From positions 62,001-126,000 of the forward strand of contig NZ_BEWA01000014.1 of NCBI RefSeq assembly GCF_003112535.1: a stretch of 64,000 nt of DNA. Direction: 5' to 3'. The notes beneath the pieces are model-generated. The model saw only the letters and a program-made list of their open reading frames with translations. It was not told the origin of the DNA and did no database searches. The DNA comes from Streptomyces rishiriensis. GTDB lineage: Bacteria; Actinomycetota; Actinomycetes; Streptomycetales; Streptomycetaceae. Of the stretch, positions 51,092 to 60,106 are shown one piece after another; position 1 is the stretch's first letter; each line of letters starts with the position of its first letter. Both the position numbers and the translations under genes were made by a program.

Positions 51092-52111
51092 TCAGCTGGA
51101 CTCCCGGACGACCAGCCGGCACGGCACGGTGTGCACGCCGGGCCGGGGCTCGGCGTCGATGGCCCGCAGCAGCTCCAGGGCCGCGATCCGGCCGATCTCG
51201 GCGAGGTTGGTGTCGAGGGTGGTGAGCGGCGGACGGCTGGCCAGCGCCATGGTGTCCCAGTTGTCGTAGCCCACGACGGCGACGTCCGCGGGCACCGCCA
51301 CCCCGCGCTCGCGCAGCGCGTCCGCCACCCCCCGGGCGATCTGGTCGTTGCCGCAGAAGAAGGCGTCCGTGCCGGGGGCCGTGCGCAGCACCGCGTCGGC
51401 CGCTCGACGGCCCCACGCCTCGCTCCACTCGCCGAAGTGGATCCGTCCCGTGGACGGCTCCAGCGAGGACTTCGCCAGTTCCTCGACCGCGTACCGCGCC
51501 CGTTCGCGGGCGGCGGCATGGTGTTCGGGGCCGGTGACGTGCGCGATGCGGGTGCGCCCGGTGGACACCAGATGCTCGATGGCCAGCCGCACGCCCCCGC
51601 GGTCGTCGGTGACCACGGAGGTGTCGGACGGATCGGTGGACGGGGAGAGCGCGTAGACGACGGGGACGGACTCCACGCCCGGGAGCGGCGGCCGCGGGTC
51701 GGTACGGCGTCCGGCGACGATGATGCCGTCCACCCGGCGGTCCATGAGGTTGCGCAGATGGTGCTGCTCGCGGATGGAGTCGCCCCGGGTGTCGCACAGC
51801 AGGACGGAGATCTTCCCCGCGCCGAGCGCGTCCTCGGCGCCCAGCAGCACCGGGGTGCTGAAGCGGCCGATGCCGTCCGTCGTCATCAGGCCCACCGTCC
51901 AGCTGCGTCCGCTGTGCAGGCTCTGCGCGTGCTGGTTCGGCCTGAATCCGAGCTCCGCGACCGCGTCCATCACGCGTTGGCGCGTCTCGGGACGCATCCG
52001 CCCCCCGCCGTTCAGTGCTTTCGACGCCGTGCCGACGCTGACGCCGGCGAGGGCGGCGACGTCGGTCAGCCGGGCCCGGCCGTCGGAGGGAGAGCCTGGA
52101 GCTGAGGTCAC
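51092..52111 (-). CDS. LacI-family repressor of the glycan locus
   Basis: A 339-residue regulator. The HTH RLTDVAALAGVSVGTASKALNGGGRMRPETRQRVMDAVAELGFRPN is at about residues 14-59, with the hinge HAQSLHSGRS. The periplasmic-binding-protein fold follows (VGLMTTDGIGRFSTPVLLG; FFCGNDQIARGVADAL; AVVGYDNWDTMALASRPPLTTLDTN). GTG 52111 is chosen over TTG 52117 by the GGAAAAGGG spacing. It is divergent from GH127, with operator GAAAACGGTTTC at 52253-52264, so it likely represses the GH127-ABC-GH genes until a sugar (probably an arabinoside) appears, and may autoregulate. Confidence 0.93.
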   Translation of the reverse strand: MTSAPGSPSDGRARLTDVAALAGVSVGTASKALNGGGRMRPETRQRVMDAVAELGFRPNQHAQSLHSGRSWTVGLMTTDGIGRFSTPVLLGAEDALGAGKISVLLCDTRGDSIREQHHLRNLMDRRVDGIIVAGRRTDPRPPLPGVESVPVVYALSPSTDPSDTSVVTDDRGGVRLAIEHLVSTGRTRIAHVTGPEHHAAARERARYAVEELAKSSLEPSTGRIHFGEWSEAWGRRAADAVLRTAPGTDAFFCGNDQIARGVADALRERGVAVPADVAVVGYDNWDTMALASRPPLTTLDTNLAEIGRIAALELLRAIDAEPRPGVHTVPCRLVVRESS

Positions 52112-52252
52112 GAGCAACCCTTTTCCTCACTGATGCGGACGCCCGACATGGTGGCAGGCCGCGGCGGGATGCGCCAGCCCAGGGGAGAGAAGAAGAAATC
52201 CCTGCCACAGCTCTTGACCGGGTAGGTGGGCTGCCCTCTACTTTCACGACGA

Positions 52253-52264
52253 GAAAACGGTTTC
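52253..52264. promoter_or_regulatory. LacI-type operator between lacI and GH127
   Basis: GAAAACGGTTTC is a near-palindrome (one mismatched pair) with the central CG typical of LacI-family operators. It lies 65 bp before the GH127 start and 141 bp before lacI. It is one of the few AT-rich patches in the locus. I did not find a second strong copy upstream of the GH95 or lyase genes; CGTTTTC near 46345 is only a half match. Confidence 0.7.
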
Positions 52265-52329
52265 CCAAACAGGTCCGCGTCAGGCTCAGACGAGCCCCTC
52301 CTCCTCTGCGCCCTCACCCCCGGAGAGTC

Positions 52330-54252
52330 ATGCCCCGCACACGCTCCAGCCTTCCCGCACCGGGGCCGGTCCGCCTCGGCCCGCACGCCCGTGCCGCGCT
52401 GCGCCCCACGGCGGCCGGCATCACCTCGGGCTTCTGGCAGGCCCGCCGCGCGACCAACGCCCAGGTCTCCATCCCCCAGGGACCGGAGCTGCTGGAGTCC
52501 GCGGGGAACCTGCGCAACCTGCGGCTGGCGGCCGGCGCGGACGAGGGCGAGTTCCAGGGCGCCTATCCCTTCGTCGACACCGACGTGTACAAGTGGCTGG
52601 AGGCTGCCGCCTGGCAGCTCGCCCAGGCCCCGGACGCCGCACTCGCCGCTCAGGTGGCCCGGATCGTGGCCCTGGTCGCCGCCGCGCAGCAGCCCGACGG
52701 CTACCTCAACACCTGGTTCCAGCTGGTCAAGGGCGGCCGGCGCTACCAGGACCTGCGCTGGGGCCACGAGCTGTACAGCGCGGGCCATCTCATCCAGGCA
52801 GCGGTGGCCCACCACCGGGCCACCGGCGGGACCGAACTCCTCGACGTCGCCGTCCGGTTCGCCGATCACATCGACTCCGTCTTCGGGCCGCCCGGCAGCG
52901 GCAGGCCCATCGACGGCGTGGACGGCCACCCCGAGGTCGAGACCGCCCTGGTCGAGCTGTACCGGGAGACCGGGGAGCGCCGCTACCTGGAGCTCGCCGG
53001 CTACTTCGTCGACCGCTTCGGCCACGGCGCGCTCGGCGGCGAGGCGTACTGCCAGGACCGCGTGCCGTTGCGCGAGGCGACGAACGTGGAAGGCCACGCC
53101 GTACGGCAGTTGTACCTGCTGGCCGGCGCCACCGACGTGGCCGTCGAGACCGGGGACGAGGAACTGCGCACGGCGGGCGAGCGGTTGTGGCGGGCCATGA
53201 CCGCCACCAAGACCCACCTGACCGGCGGACTCGGCGCCCACCACGACGAGGAGGACTTCGGCGACCCGTACGAACTGCCCAACGAGCGCGCCTACTGCGA
53301 GACCTGCGCCGCCATCGCCTCCGTCCAGTGGAGCTGGCGCATGGCCCTGCTCACCGGCGAGGCCCGCTACGGCGACCTGATCGAACGCACCCTCTACAAC
53401 GGCTTCCTGGCCGGCGTCTCCCTGGACGGCGAGCGCTGGCTGTACGTCAACCCGCTCCAGGTCCGCGACGGCCACACCGACCCCGGGGGCGACCAGTCGG
53501 CCCGCCGCACCCGCTGGTTCCGCTGCGCCTGCTGCCCGCCCAACGTCATGCGACTGCTGGCCAGCCTGGAGCACTATGTGGCCAGCGGCGACGCGGACGG
53601 CCTGCAGATCCACCAGTACGTCACCGGCCGCTACACGGCCGAGGGCATCGCCGTGCGCGCCGAGACGGACTACCCCTGGGACGCCACGATCCGCCTCACC
53701 GTGGAGGAGACTCCCGCCGACCTGCCCTGGACGCTCTCCCTGCGCATCCCGCAGTGGTCCCGCGAGTTCCGCGTCCACTGCGCGGGAGAGCCGTACGGCG
53801 CGCTCGCGTCCGAGGGCTGGCTGCGTCTGGAGCGGACCTGGTCGCCCGGCGACGAAGTGGTCCTGGAGCTGCCGCTGGAACCCCGGCTGACCGCCGCCGA
53901 CCCCCGGGTGGACGCGGTGCGCGGCTGTGTCGCGATCGAACGCGGACCGCTCGTGTACTGCCTGGAAGGGGTCGACCACCCCGGCGGCGGCCTGGACGAC
54001 ATCGTCCTCGACCCGACCCGCCCGCTCGCCGTGAAGCAGCGCCCCGACCTGCTCGGCGGCGTCACCACGGTGGTGGCGGCCGGCCGCCGGCGCGTCGTCC
54101 CCGACCGGGGCTGGTGGCCCTACGTCCCCACGGACGCCGTCGGGTCCCCCGGAACGGACGACGGCGACCCCGTCGAGCTGACCGCCGTTCCCTACTACGC
54201 CTGGGCCAACCGCGAGGACGGCGCCATGCGCGTCTGGCTGCCCCTCTCCTGA
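52330..54252 (+). CDS. GH127 beta-L-arabinofuranosidase
   Basis: A 640-residue enzyme without signal peptide, so cytoplasmic. The (alpha/alpha)6 barrel carries the GH127 zinc-thiolate site: E308 region (HHDEEDFGDPYELPN, acid/base Glu), E324 and C326 in YCETCAAIASVQW, and C401-C402 in FRCACCPPNVMRLLASL, where C401 corresponds to the Cys nucleophile of HypBA1. These residues release beta-L-arabinofuranose from oligosaccharides such as those of extensin or pectic side chains. The jelly-roll C-terminal domains end with MRVWLPLS. It begins the operon with the ABC importer 89 bp downstream. ATG 52330 has GGAGAG just upstream. Confidence 0.95.
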   Translation: MPRTRSSLPAPGPVRLGPHARAALRPTAAGITSGFWQARRATNAQVSIPQGPELLESAGNLRNLRLAAGADEGEFQGAYPFVDTDVYKWLEAAAWQLAQAPDAALAAQVARIVALVAAAQQPDGYLNTWFQLVKGGRRYQDLRWGHELYSAGHLIQAAVAHHRATGGTELLDVAVRFADHIDSVFGPPGSGRPIDGVDGHPEVETALVELYRETGERRYLELAGYFVDRFGHGALGGEAYCQDRVPLREATNVEGHAVRQLYLLAGATDVAVETGDEELRTAGERLWRAMTATKTHLTGGLGAHHDEEDFGDPYELPNERAYCETCAAIASVQWSWRMALLTGEARYGDLIERTLYNGFLAGVSLDGERWLYVNPLQVRDGHTDPGGDQSARRTRWFRCACCPPNVMRLLASLEHYVASGDADGLQIHQYVTGRYTAEGIAVRAETDYPWDATIRLTVEETPADLPWTLSLRIPQWSREFRVHCAGEPYGALASEGWLRLERTWSPGDEVVLELPLEPRLTAADPRVDAVRGCVAIERGPLVYCLEGVDHPGGGLDDIVLDPTRPLAVKQRPDLLGGVTTVVAAGRRRVVPDRGWWPYVPTDAVGSPGTDDGDPVELTAVPYYAWANREDGAMRVWLPLS

Positions 54253-54341
54253 CCCGTCCTCCGCGCCGCCTCCCCGAAGCCCAGGACAACCTACCGACGC
54301 CCACGCACGACGACGCCCCACTACGACAACGAGGTCACCCC

Positions 54342-55577
54342 GTGATACCGACCCGCCGCACCCTCCTCGCCGCGCTCGCCGCCGTCGGCACGCTCGCCTC
54401 GCTCACCGCCTGCGCAGGGGGCTCGGCCGCCTCCGGCGCCGCCGGCGGGACCTACGCCTTCTGGGACCCCTACCCGCAGTTCGACGCCGCCTCCGCGTGG
54501 GGCAAGCGCGTCAGCCGGTGCGGGACCGAGACCGGCGTCACCCTCAAGCGGACCGCCTACGACACCACCGATCTCGGCAACAAGGCGCTGCTGGCCGCTC
54601 AGCAGGGCAACGCGCCCGATGTGATGCTGGTGGACAACCCGGTGGTCTCCACACTCGTGGAGGCGGGAATCCTCAACAAGACGAGCGACCTCGGTCTCGA
54701 CACCAAGTCGATCCAGCAGAACATCATCGGAGCCGGGGCCGTCGACGGCGCCGCGTACGGCGTCCCGATCGGCGCCAACACCCTCGGCCTCTACTACAAC
54801 AAGAAGGTCCTGTCCGCCGCCGGCGTCGACCCGGCCTCCGTCAAGGACTGGAGCTCGCTCACCGCGGCCCTGCAGAAGGTGAAGTCGGCCGGCAAGAAGG
54901 GCATCACCTTCTCCGCGATCGGTACGGAGGAGGGCAGTTTCCAGTTCCTGCCCTGGTTCTGGGGAGCGGGCGGCGACCTCACCGAGCTGAACTCGGCGAA
55001 GGGCGTGGCCGCGCTGTCGCTGTGGAAGCAGTGGGTGGACGACGGACTGGCTCCCAAGGACGTGCTGCAGAACACCCAGACCACCAGCTGGCAGGAGTTC
55101 GCCACCGGTGACTACGCCTTCGGCGAGAACGGCACCTGGCAGCTCGGCAACGCCGACAAGGCGGGCTTCGACTACGGCGTCATCAGCATCCCGGCGCAGA
55201 ACGGCGGTTCGGCGCCGGTGCCGACAGGGGGCGAGTTCGTCACGGTGCCCGTGCAGAAGGACACCGCGCGCTACGACGTCACCAAGAAGATCGTCGCCTG
55301 TCTGACCAGCGACGCGAACCTGCTGGCCAGCGACACCACGCTCACGTACGTGGCGCCCGTGGCCGCCGTCCAGGCCGAGCAGGTGAAGCAGAACCCGAAG
55401 CTGAAGCCGTGGGTGGCCGCCGTCGCGGCGGCGCGCGGCCGCACCAGCGGCGGACTGGGAACCAAGTACCCGACCATCTCTCAGCCGCTGTGGACCGCCG
55501 TCCAGGCCGCGCTCTCCGGCGGCAAGAGCGCGCAGTCCGCTCTCGACACGGCCCAGGCCGGCGCGCAGAAGGGCTAG
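54342..55577 (+). CDS. ABC transporter sugar-binding lipoprotein
   Basis: A 411-residue family 1 extracellular solute-binding protein. The lipoprotein signal ends with lipobox LTAC (Cys24) after TRRTLLAALAAVGTLAS. Mature motifs: TYAFWDPYPQFD, NAPDVMLVDNPVVSTLVEAG, YGVPIGANTLGLYYNKKVL, FLPWFWGAGGDLTELN, QEFATGDYAFGENGTWQL. It binds oligosaccharides released outside by the locus enzymes and feeds the permeases 7 bp downstream. GTG 54342 follows GAGGT with 6-nt spacing. Confidence 0.95.
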   Translation: MIPTRRTLLAALAAVGTLASLTACAGGSAASGAAGGTYAFWDPYPQFDAASAWGKRVSRCGTETGVTLKRTAYDTTDLGNKALLAAQQGNAPDVMLVDNPVVSTLVEAGILNKTSDLGLDTKSIQQNIIGAGAVDGAAYGVPIGANTLGLYYNKKVLSAAGVDPASVKDWSSLTAALQKVKSAGKKGITFSAIGTEEGSFQFLPWFWGAGGDLTELNSAKGVAALSLWKQWVDDGLAPKDVLQNTQTTSWQEFATGDYAFGENGTWQLGNADKAGFDYGVISIPAQNGGSAPVPTGGEFVTVPVQKDTARYDVTKKIVACLTSDANLLASDTTLTYVAPVAAVQAEQVKQNPKLKPWVAAVAAARGRTSGGLGTKYPTISQPLWTAVQAALSGGKSAQSALDTAQAGAQKG

Positions 55578-55583
55578 GCCGAC

Positions 55584-56549
55584 ATGACCCTGGCCCGTGT
55601 CGACCGCCCACGGCGGGCGGCGGCGGCGAAGGCGGCCGCCCTCGACGCCCTGCCGCTGCGACGTCGCCGCCGGCGACGCAGCCGGCTGACGGCGCTCGCC
55701 TTCGTCGCCCCGCTGATCGCCTATCTCGCCGCCTTCTACCTGTATCCGCTGTACCGCAACCTCGATCTGAGCCTGCGCGACTACACGGTCCGCTCCTTCG
55801 TCTCCGGCGACGCGCCCTTCACCGGCTGGGACAACTTCCGCACGGTGCTCGACGACCCCACCTTCGGCCCGGCGCTGCGCCACACCCTGGTGTTCACGTT
55901 CGTCTCGATCGCCTTCCAGTACGTCGTCGGGCTCGCCCTCGCCGTCTTCTTCAACCGGCACTTCCGCCTGGCCCCGACCCTGCGGGCCCTGTTCCTGATC
56001 CCCTGGCTGCTGCCGCTGATCGTGTCGGCGTCGACCTGGTCGTGGATGTTCAACAGCGAGTCGGGCGTCGTCGACTACGCCCTGCACGTGGTCGGCGTGG
56101 ACCCGGTGGGCTGGCTCACCTCGCCCGACTGGGCGCTGACCTCGGTGATCGTCGCCAACATCTGGATCGGCATCCCCTTCAACCTGGTCATCCTCTACAG
56201 CGGGCTGCAGAACGTCCCGGCCGAGCTCTACGAGGCGGCGGCGCTGGACGGGGCGGGCGCCTGGCAGCAGTTCCGCCGCATCACCTTCCCGCTGCTGCGG
56301 CCGGTGTCGGCGATCACGCTGCTCCTCGGGCTGGTCTACACCCTCAAGGTGTTCGACCTGATCTGGATCATGTCCAAGGGCGGGCCGGGAGACGCCTCCT
56401 CGACGCTGGCGACCTGGTCGTACCGACTGGGCTTCGGCACCCTGCTGCCCAGGTTCGGGCCCGGCGCCGCGGTCGGGAACATCCTCATCCTCATCGCGCT
56501 CGTCTTCGGACTGCTGTACATCCGTGTCCAGAGGAGGCAGGAAGCGTGA
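55584..56549 (+). CDS. ABC transporter permease (MalF-type)
   Basis: A 321-residue inner-membrane permease with six predicted TM helices and the EAA loop ELYEAAALDGAGAWQQFRRITFPLLRP, which contacts the ATPase. The N-terminal basic segment LRRRRRRRSR sits on the cytoplasmic side. It overlaps the next permease by GTGA (56546-56549), so the two are translationally coupled. No ATPase gene follows; Streptomyces CUT1 importers usually share MsiK. Confidence 0.96.
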   Translation: MTLARVDRPRRAAAAKAAALDALPLRRRRRRRSRLTALAFVAPLIAYLAAFYLYPLYRNLDLSLRDYTVRSFVSGDAPFTGWDNFRTVLDDPTFGPALRHTLVFTFVSIAFQYVVGLALAVFFNRHFRLAPTLRALFLIPWLLPLIVSASTWSWMFNSESGVVDYALHVVGVDPVGWLTSPDWALTSVIVANIWIGIPFNLVILYSGLQNVPAELYEAAALDGAGAWQQFRRITFPLLRPVSAITLLLGLVYTLKVFDLIWIMSKGGPGDASSTLATWSYRLGFGTLLPRFGPGAAVGNILILIALVFGLLYIRVQRRQEA

Positions 56550-57367
56550 CCTCCCCCCGATCGTCCCGCCGTCACACCGTCATCGGGCTGGTCCTGACCG
56601 CGGTGATGCTGTTCCCGGTGTACTGGATGCTGAACGTGTCCCTCACCCCGCAGCAGGACATGCGCAGGACCCCGCCCGACCTGTTCCCGCTGCACCCCAC
56701 CTTCGAGGGCTACCGCGCCGTCCTCGACGACCAGCTTCCCTATCTGGGCACCAGTCTCCTCATCGGCCTGGGCACGGTCGTCCTCACCCTGGTGCTCGCC
56801 GCCCCGGCCGGCTACGCGCTGGCGAAGCTGCGGCCGCCCGGCGGCGGGGCCCTCGGTCTGTTCCTGCTCGTCGCGCAGATGATCCCCGGCATCGTGATGG
56901 CGATGGGGTTCTACGGCGTCTTCCTCGACCTCGGTCTGCTCGACTCCTGGTGGGGACTGATCATCGCGGACTCGACCATCGCCGTGCCGTTCGGCGTCAT
57001 GATCTTCACCGCGTTCATGTCGGGCATCCCCGGCGAACTCCTCTCCGCCGCGCGCATCGACGGGGCCGGGTCCCTGCGCACCTTCTGGTCGGTGGTGCTG
57101 CCGGTCAGCCGCAACGCCGTCGTCACCGTCTCGCTCTTCTCGTTCCTGTGGGCCTGGTCCGACTTCGTCTTCGCCACGACCCTGGACGGCGGCGGCGACC
57201 TCAGGCCGATCACCCTCGGCATCTACAAGTACATCGGCAACAACAACCAGGAGTGGAACGCGATCATGGCCACCGCCGTCGTCGCATCCGTCCCCGCAGC
57301 GGTCCTGCTGGTCCTGGCCCAGCGTTACGTGGCCGCGGGCGTCACCGCCGGCGCGGTCAAGGACTGA
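56546..57367 (+). CDS. ABC transporter permease (MalG-type)
   Basis: A 273-residue partner permease with six TM helices and the EAA loop ELLSAARIDGAGSLRTFWSVVLPVSR. GTG 56546 overlaps the stop of the first permease. The C-terminal VLAQRYVAAGVTAGAVKD is the standard CUT1 ending. It precedes the secreted GH-A enzyme by 43 bp in the same operon. Confidence 0.96.
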   Translation: MTSPRSSRRHTVIGLVLTAVMLFPVYWMLNVSLTPQQDMRRTPPDLFPLHPTFEGYRAVLDDQLPYLGTSLLIGLGTVVLTLVLAAPAGYALAKLRPPGGGALGLFLLVAQMIPGIVMAMGFYGVFLDLGLLDSWWGLIIADSTIAVPFGVMIFTAFMSGIPGELLSAARIDGAGSLRTFWSVVLPVSRNAVVTVSLFSFLWAWSDFVFATTLDGGGDLRPITLGIYKYIGNNNQEWNAIMATAVVASVPAAVLLVLAQRYVAAGVTAGAVKD

Positions 57368-57410
57368 CACCACCTCCCCCTTCCCTCCCTCCGTGAGGAG
57401 AACTCCCTCC

Positions 57411-59162
57411 ATGAGCCGCACCAGAGCGCCCCTGCCCGCACGCCTCACCGTCACCGTCGCCGTGGCCGCGCTGTCCGCCGCCGCGCTGACCACCGCCGCC
57501 CCGGCCCAGGCGGCGCCCACCGCCGCCACCACGCTGGTGGTCGACGCCGGCCGGACCCTGCGTCCGGTCACCCATGTCGCCACCGGCAGCCTCTACGGCC
57601 TCGCGGACGACGCCACCCCCGCCGACAGCCGGGTCAGCGCCCTCAAGCCGAACACCTTCGTGCAGATGGCCCCGGGCGGTTCCCAGCTGCCCAACGGCGA
57701 GCCCAGGCCGGCCGGGGACGCCCTGGTCGTCGCGCCGAAGGCGGCCCGCGCCGGCGCCAAGGTCGTCGTACGGATGCCGGACTGGTACCCGAACTTCCCC
57801 TACAAGTGGGTGAGCTGGACCGACTGGCTGGCCGCCGTCGACAGGCAGGTCGCCTCCGTGCAGTCCTCGGGCACCGCGAACGTCAGCGCGTACGAGCTGT
57901 GGAACGAGCCCGACTGGACCTGGGACACCGCGAAGGCCGGTGCGTTCGACGCCGGTTGGGCGCGCACCTACAAGGAGGTCCGCGCCAAGGACGGCAGGAC
58001 GCCCATCCAGGGACCCAGCCACTCCTCCTGGAACCAGTCCTCGATGAGCTCCTTCCTCACCGCCGCCAAGGCGAGCGGCACGGTCCCCGACGTCATCGCC
58101 TGGCACGAGCTGCAGGGCAGTGCCGGCATCGCCGCCCATGTCGCCGCATACCGCTCGCTGGAGTCGAGCCTCGGCATCAGCCCGCGCCCGATCGCGATCG
58201 AGGAGTACGGCACCCCTGACGAGATGGGCGACTCCGGAGCCCTCATCGGCTACGCCGCCAAGTTCGAGCGGGCCGGGGTGCGCGATGCGGAGCTCGCCTT
58301 CTGGAACCACTACGGCACTCTCGGCGACACCCTCGTCGACACCGGCGGCTCCCCCAACGGCGCCTGGTTCACGTACAAGTGGTACGGCGACATGACGGGG
58401 AACATGCTCGTCACCACGCCTCCCGCCCAGACCGGCATCGACGGTCTCGCCTCCCTGAACGGCGCCGGCAACCAGATCAGCGTCGTCGCCGGCGGCTGCA
58501 CCGGCTCCTGCGCCGTGACCGTGAACGGCCTCTCCGCGCTTGCGGCGTTCGGCGGCGCCGTCCACGTGAAGCTGGAGTACAGCCCGCACACCGGCCGCAC
58601 CACCGCCTCCCCCGGCCCGATCACCGTCTCCGACGCCGACTACACCGTGAGCAACGGCTCGATCACCGTGCCCGTCACCATGAACGCCTCCGACGGCTAC
58701 CACCTGGTGATCACCCCGACCGGCACGAGCACCTCCCTGGCCGGCCGCTACCAGATCACCAACAGGAACAGCGGCCTCGCGCTGGACACGCAGAACGCGG
58801 GCACCGCCCAGGGCACCGCGGTCGTCCAGTCGGCCTCCACCACCGGCACGGACCAGAACTGGACGCTGACGGCCGCCGGTTCGGGCCTGTACAAGATCGT
58901 CAACCAGAAGAGCGGACTGCTCCTGGGCATCGACAGGATGAGCACCGCCGCCGGCGGCGCCGCACTGATCTGGGGCGACAACAACACCGCCGACCACCTC
59001 TGGCAGGTCGTCCCGGCCCGCGACGGCTACTACAAGATCGCCAACTACAACAGCGGGCTCCTGCTGGGCGTCAACGGCATGAGCACCTCGTCCGGCGCGC
59101 AGGTCCTGCAGTGGACCGACAACGGCACAGCGGACCACCTCTGGAAGCTGACCGCGCGCTGA
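57411..59162 (+). CDS. Secreted clan GH-A glycosidase with ricin-type lectin domain
   Basis: A 583-residue exported enzyme: signal peptide to about residue 35 (AAPAQA), TIM barrel with acid/base Glu in ELWNEPDWTW (E166) and nucleophile in IAIEEYGTPD (E264 or E265), a beta-sandwich (about 360-440), and a C-terminal RICIN/CBM13-like domain (445-583) with three QxW-type repeats (DQNWTLT, DHLWQVV, DHLWKLT). The barrel resembles GH39/GH30-like enzymes but I cannot fix the family. It sits at the end of the arabinoside operon and probably attacks the polymer first. RBS GTGAGGAG; a strong hairpin ends the operon. Confidence 0.85.
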   Translation: MSRTRAPLPARLTVTVAVAALSAAALTTAAPAQAAPTAATTLVVDAGRTLRPVTHVATGSLYGLADDATPADSRVSALKPNTFVQMAPGGSQLPNGEPRPAGDALVVAPKAARAGAKVVVRMPDWYPNFPYKWVSWTDWLAAVDRQVASVQSSGTANVSAYELWNEPDWTWDTAKAGAFDAGWARTYKEVRAKDGRTPIQGPSHSSWNQSSMSSFLTAAKASGTVPDVIAWHELQGSAGIAAHVAAYRSLESSLGISPRPIAIEEYGTPDEMGDSGALIGYAAKFERAGVRDAELAFWNHYGTLGDTLVDTGGSPNGAWFTYKWYGDMTGNMLVTTPPAQTGIDGLASLNGAGNQISVVAGGCTGSCAVTVNGLSALAAFGGAVHVKLEYSPHTGRTTASPGPITVSDADYTVSNGSITVPVTMNASDGYHLVITPTGTSTSLAGRYQITNRNSGLALDTQNAGTAQGTAVVQSASTTGTDQNWTLTAAGSGLYKIVNQKSGLLLGIDRMSTAAGGAALIWGDNNTADHLWQVVPARDGYYKIANYNSGLLLGVNGMSTSSGAQVLQWTDNGTADHLWKLTAR

Positions 59163-59171
59163 CCCCCGGAC

Positions 59172-59212
59172 GTCCGTGTCCCCGGCCGATGTCGGCGGCC
59201 GGGGGCACGGAC
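59172..59212 (+). terminator. Strong hairpin terminator of the glycan operon
   Basis: A 17-bp stem (59172-59188 with 59196-59212, one GU wobble) and a 7-nt loop starting 10 nt after the GH-A stop codon. It is one of the longest hairpins in the window and marks the 3' end of the GH127-ABC-GH-A transcript. Confidence 0.85.
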
Positions 59213-59307
59213 ACGTTCGGGCCCCCCGAGGCGAAAAGCCGTGCAACCTACGGGGCGTTCCGGTTGTCTCAGTAGATGTCCGACACGCACACCCCTCGGG
59301 GGAGACC

Positions 59308-59883
59308 ATGATGCGCAGCAGAACCGTCTGGGCCACCACCGCCCTTCTCACCGCAACGCTCGGCGCGTCCGTGGCTCCCGCCGTGGCCGCGCCCACCGCC
59401 GCCGCACGCACCGCCGCCGTCGTCTGCCCCACCGGCTGGGGCAGCCTGGGCGAGACGTACCTCGCCTCCACCACCAGGCCGGTGACGAACGTGCGCACCG
59501 GCCGCCACGACTGCTACGACCGGTTCGTCATCGACGTGCCCGGCGCGAGCGCCGACCGGCTCGGCTTCTCCGTCGGCTACGTCGACCAGCTCTACCAGGA
59601 CGGCTCGGGCCGCCCCATCCCCGTCGGCGGCGGCGCGATCCTGGAGGTCCGGGTCGACGCCCCCGCCTACGACGTCGACACCGGCGCCTCCACCTACCCG
59701 GGACGGGTCGCCCAGCCCCTGCCGGGGGTGAACCTCACCGGGTACCGCACCTTCCGGGACACCCGCTACGGCGGAAGCTTCGAGGGCGTCACGCAGTTCG
59801 GGCTCGGCGTGCGCGCACGTCTGCCCTTCAGGGTGCTGCGCCAGGCCGACCACCTCGTGGTGGACGTCGCGCACACCTGGTGA
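59308..59883 (+). CDS. Secreted AMIN-like domain protein
   Basis: A 191-residue exported protein. The signal peptide is VWATTALLTATLGASVAPAVAA. The mature part (VRTGRHDCYDRFVIDVPGAS; LEVRVDAPAYDVDTG; EGVTQFGLGVRARLPFRVLRQADHLVVDVAHTW) matches the AMIN-like domain common in Streptomyces, with one disulfide (VCPTGW and HDCYDR). Such domains are thought to bind cell-wall or surface polymers. Adjacent ATGs at 59308 and 59311 both fit the GGGGGAG RBS. Confidence 0.85.
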   Translation: MMRSRTVWATTALLTATLGASVAPAVAAPTAAARTAAVVCPTGWGSLGETYLASTTRPVTNVRTGRHDCYDRFVIDVPGASADRLGFSVGYVDQLYQDGSGRPIPVGGGAILEVRVDAPAYDVDTGASTYPGRVAQPLPGVNLTGYRTFRDTRYGGSFEGVTQFGLGVRARLPFRVLRQADHLVVDVAHTW

Positions 59884-60106
59884 CGTCCGGAAAGGGGCCG
59901 ACCCCCGGGACGCGGCGGCGCGTTCACACCTCGACATCGGGCCTCGTCGGGGCGACGTCCCGCGCCGCCGCGTCGCCGTACGCCCCTCGTACGTCCCTGA
60001 ACTCCCGCGGAAGTGTCCGCAATCGGTAACAGGCGGATCCCGCCGCGTCCTTTCGCCGTCCTGACAACTGCACGGGACACACGGACACGACGAGGACAGG
60101 GCAGAC

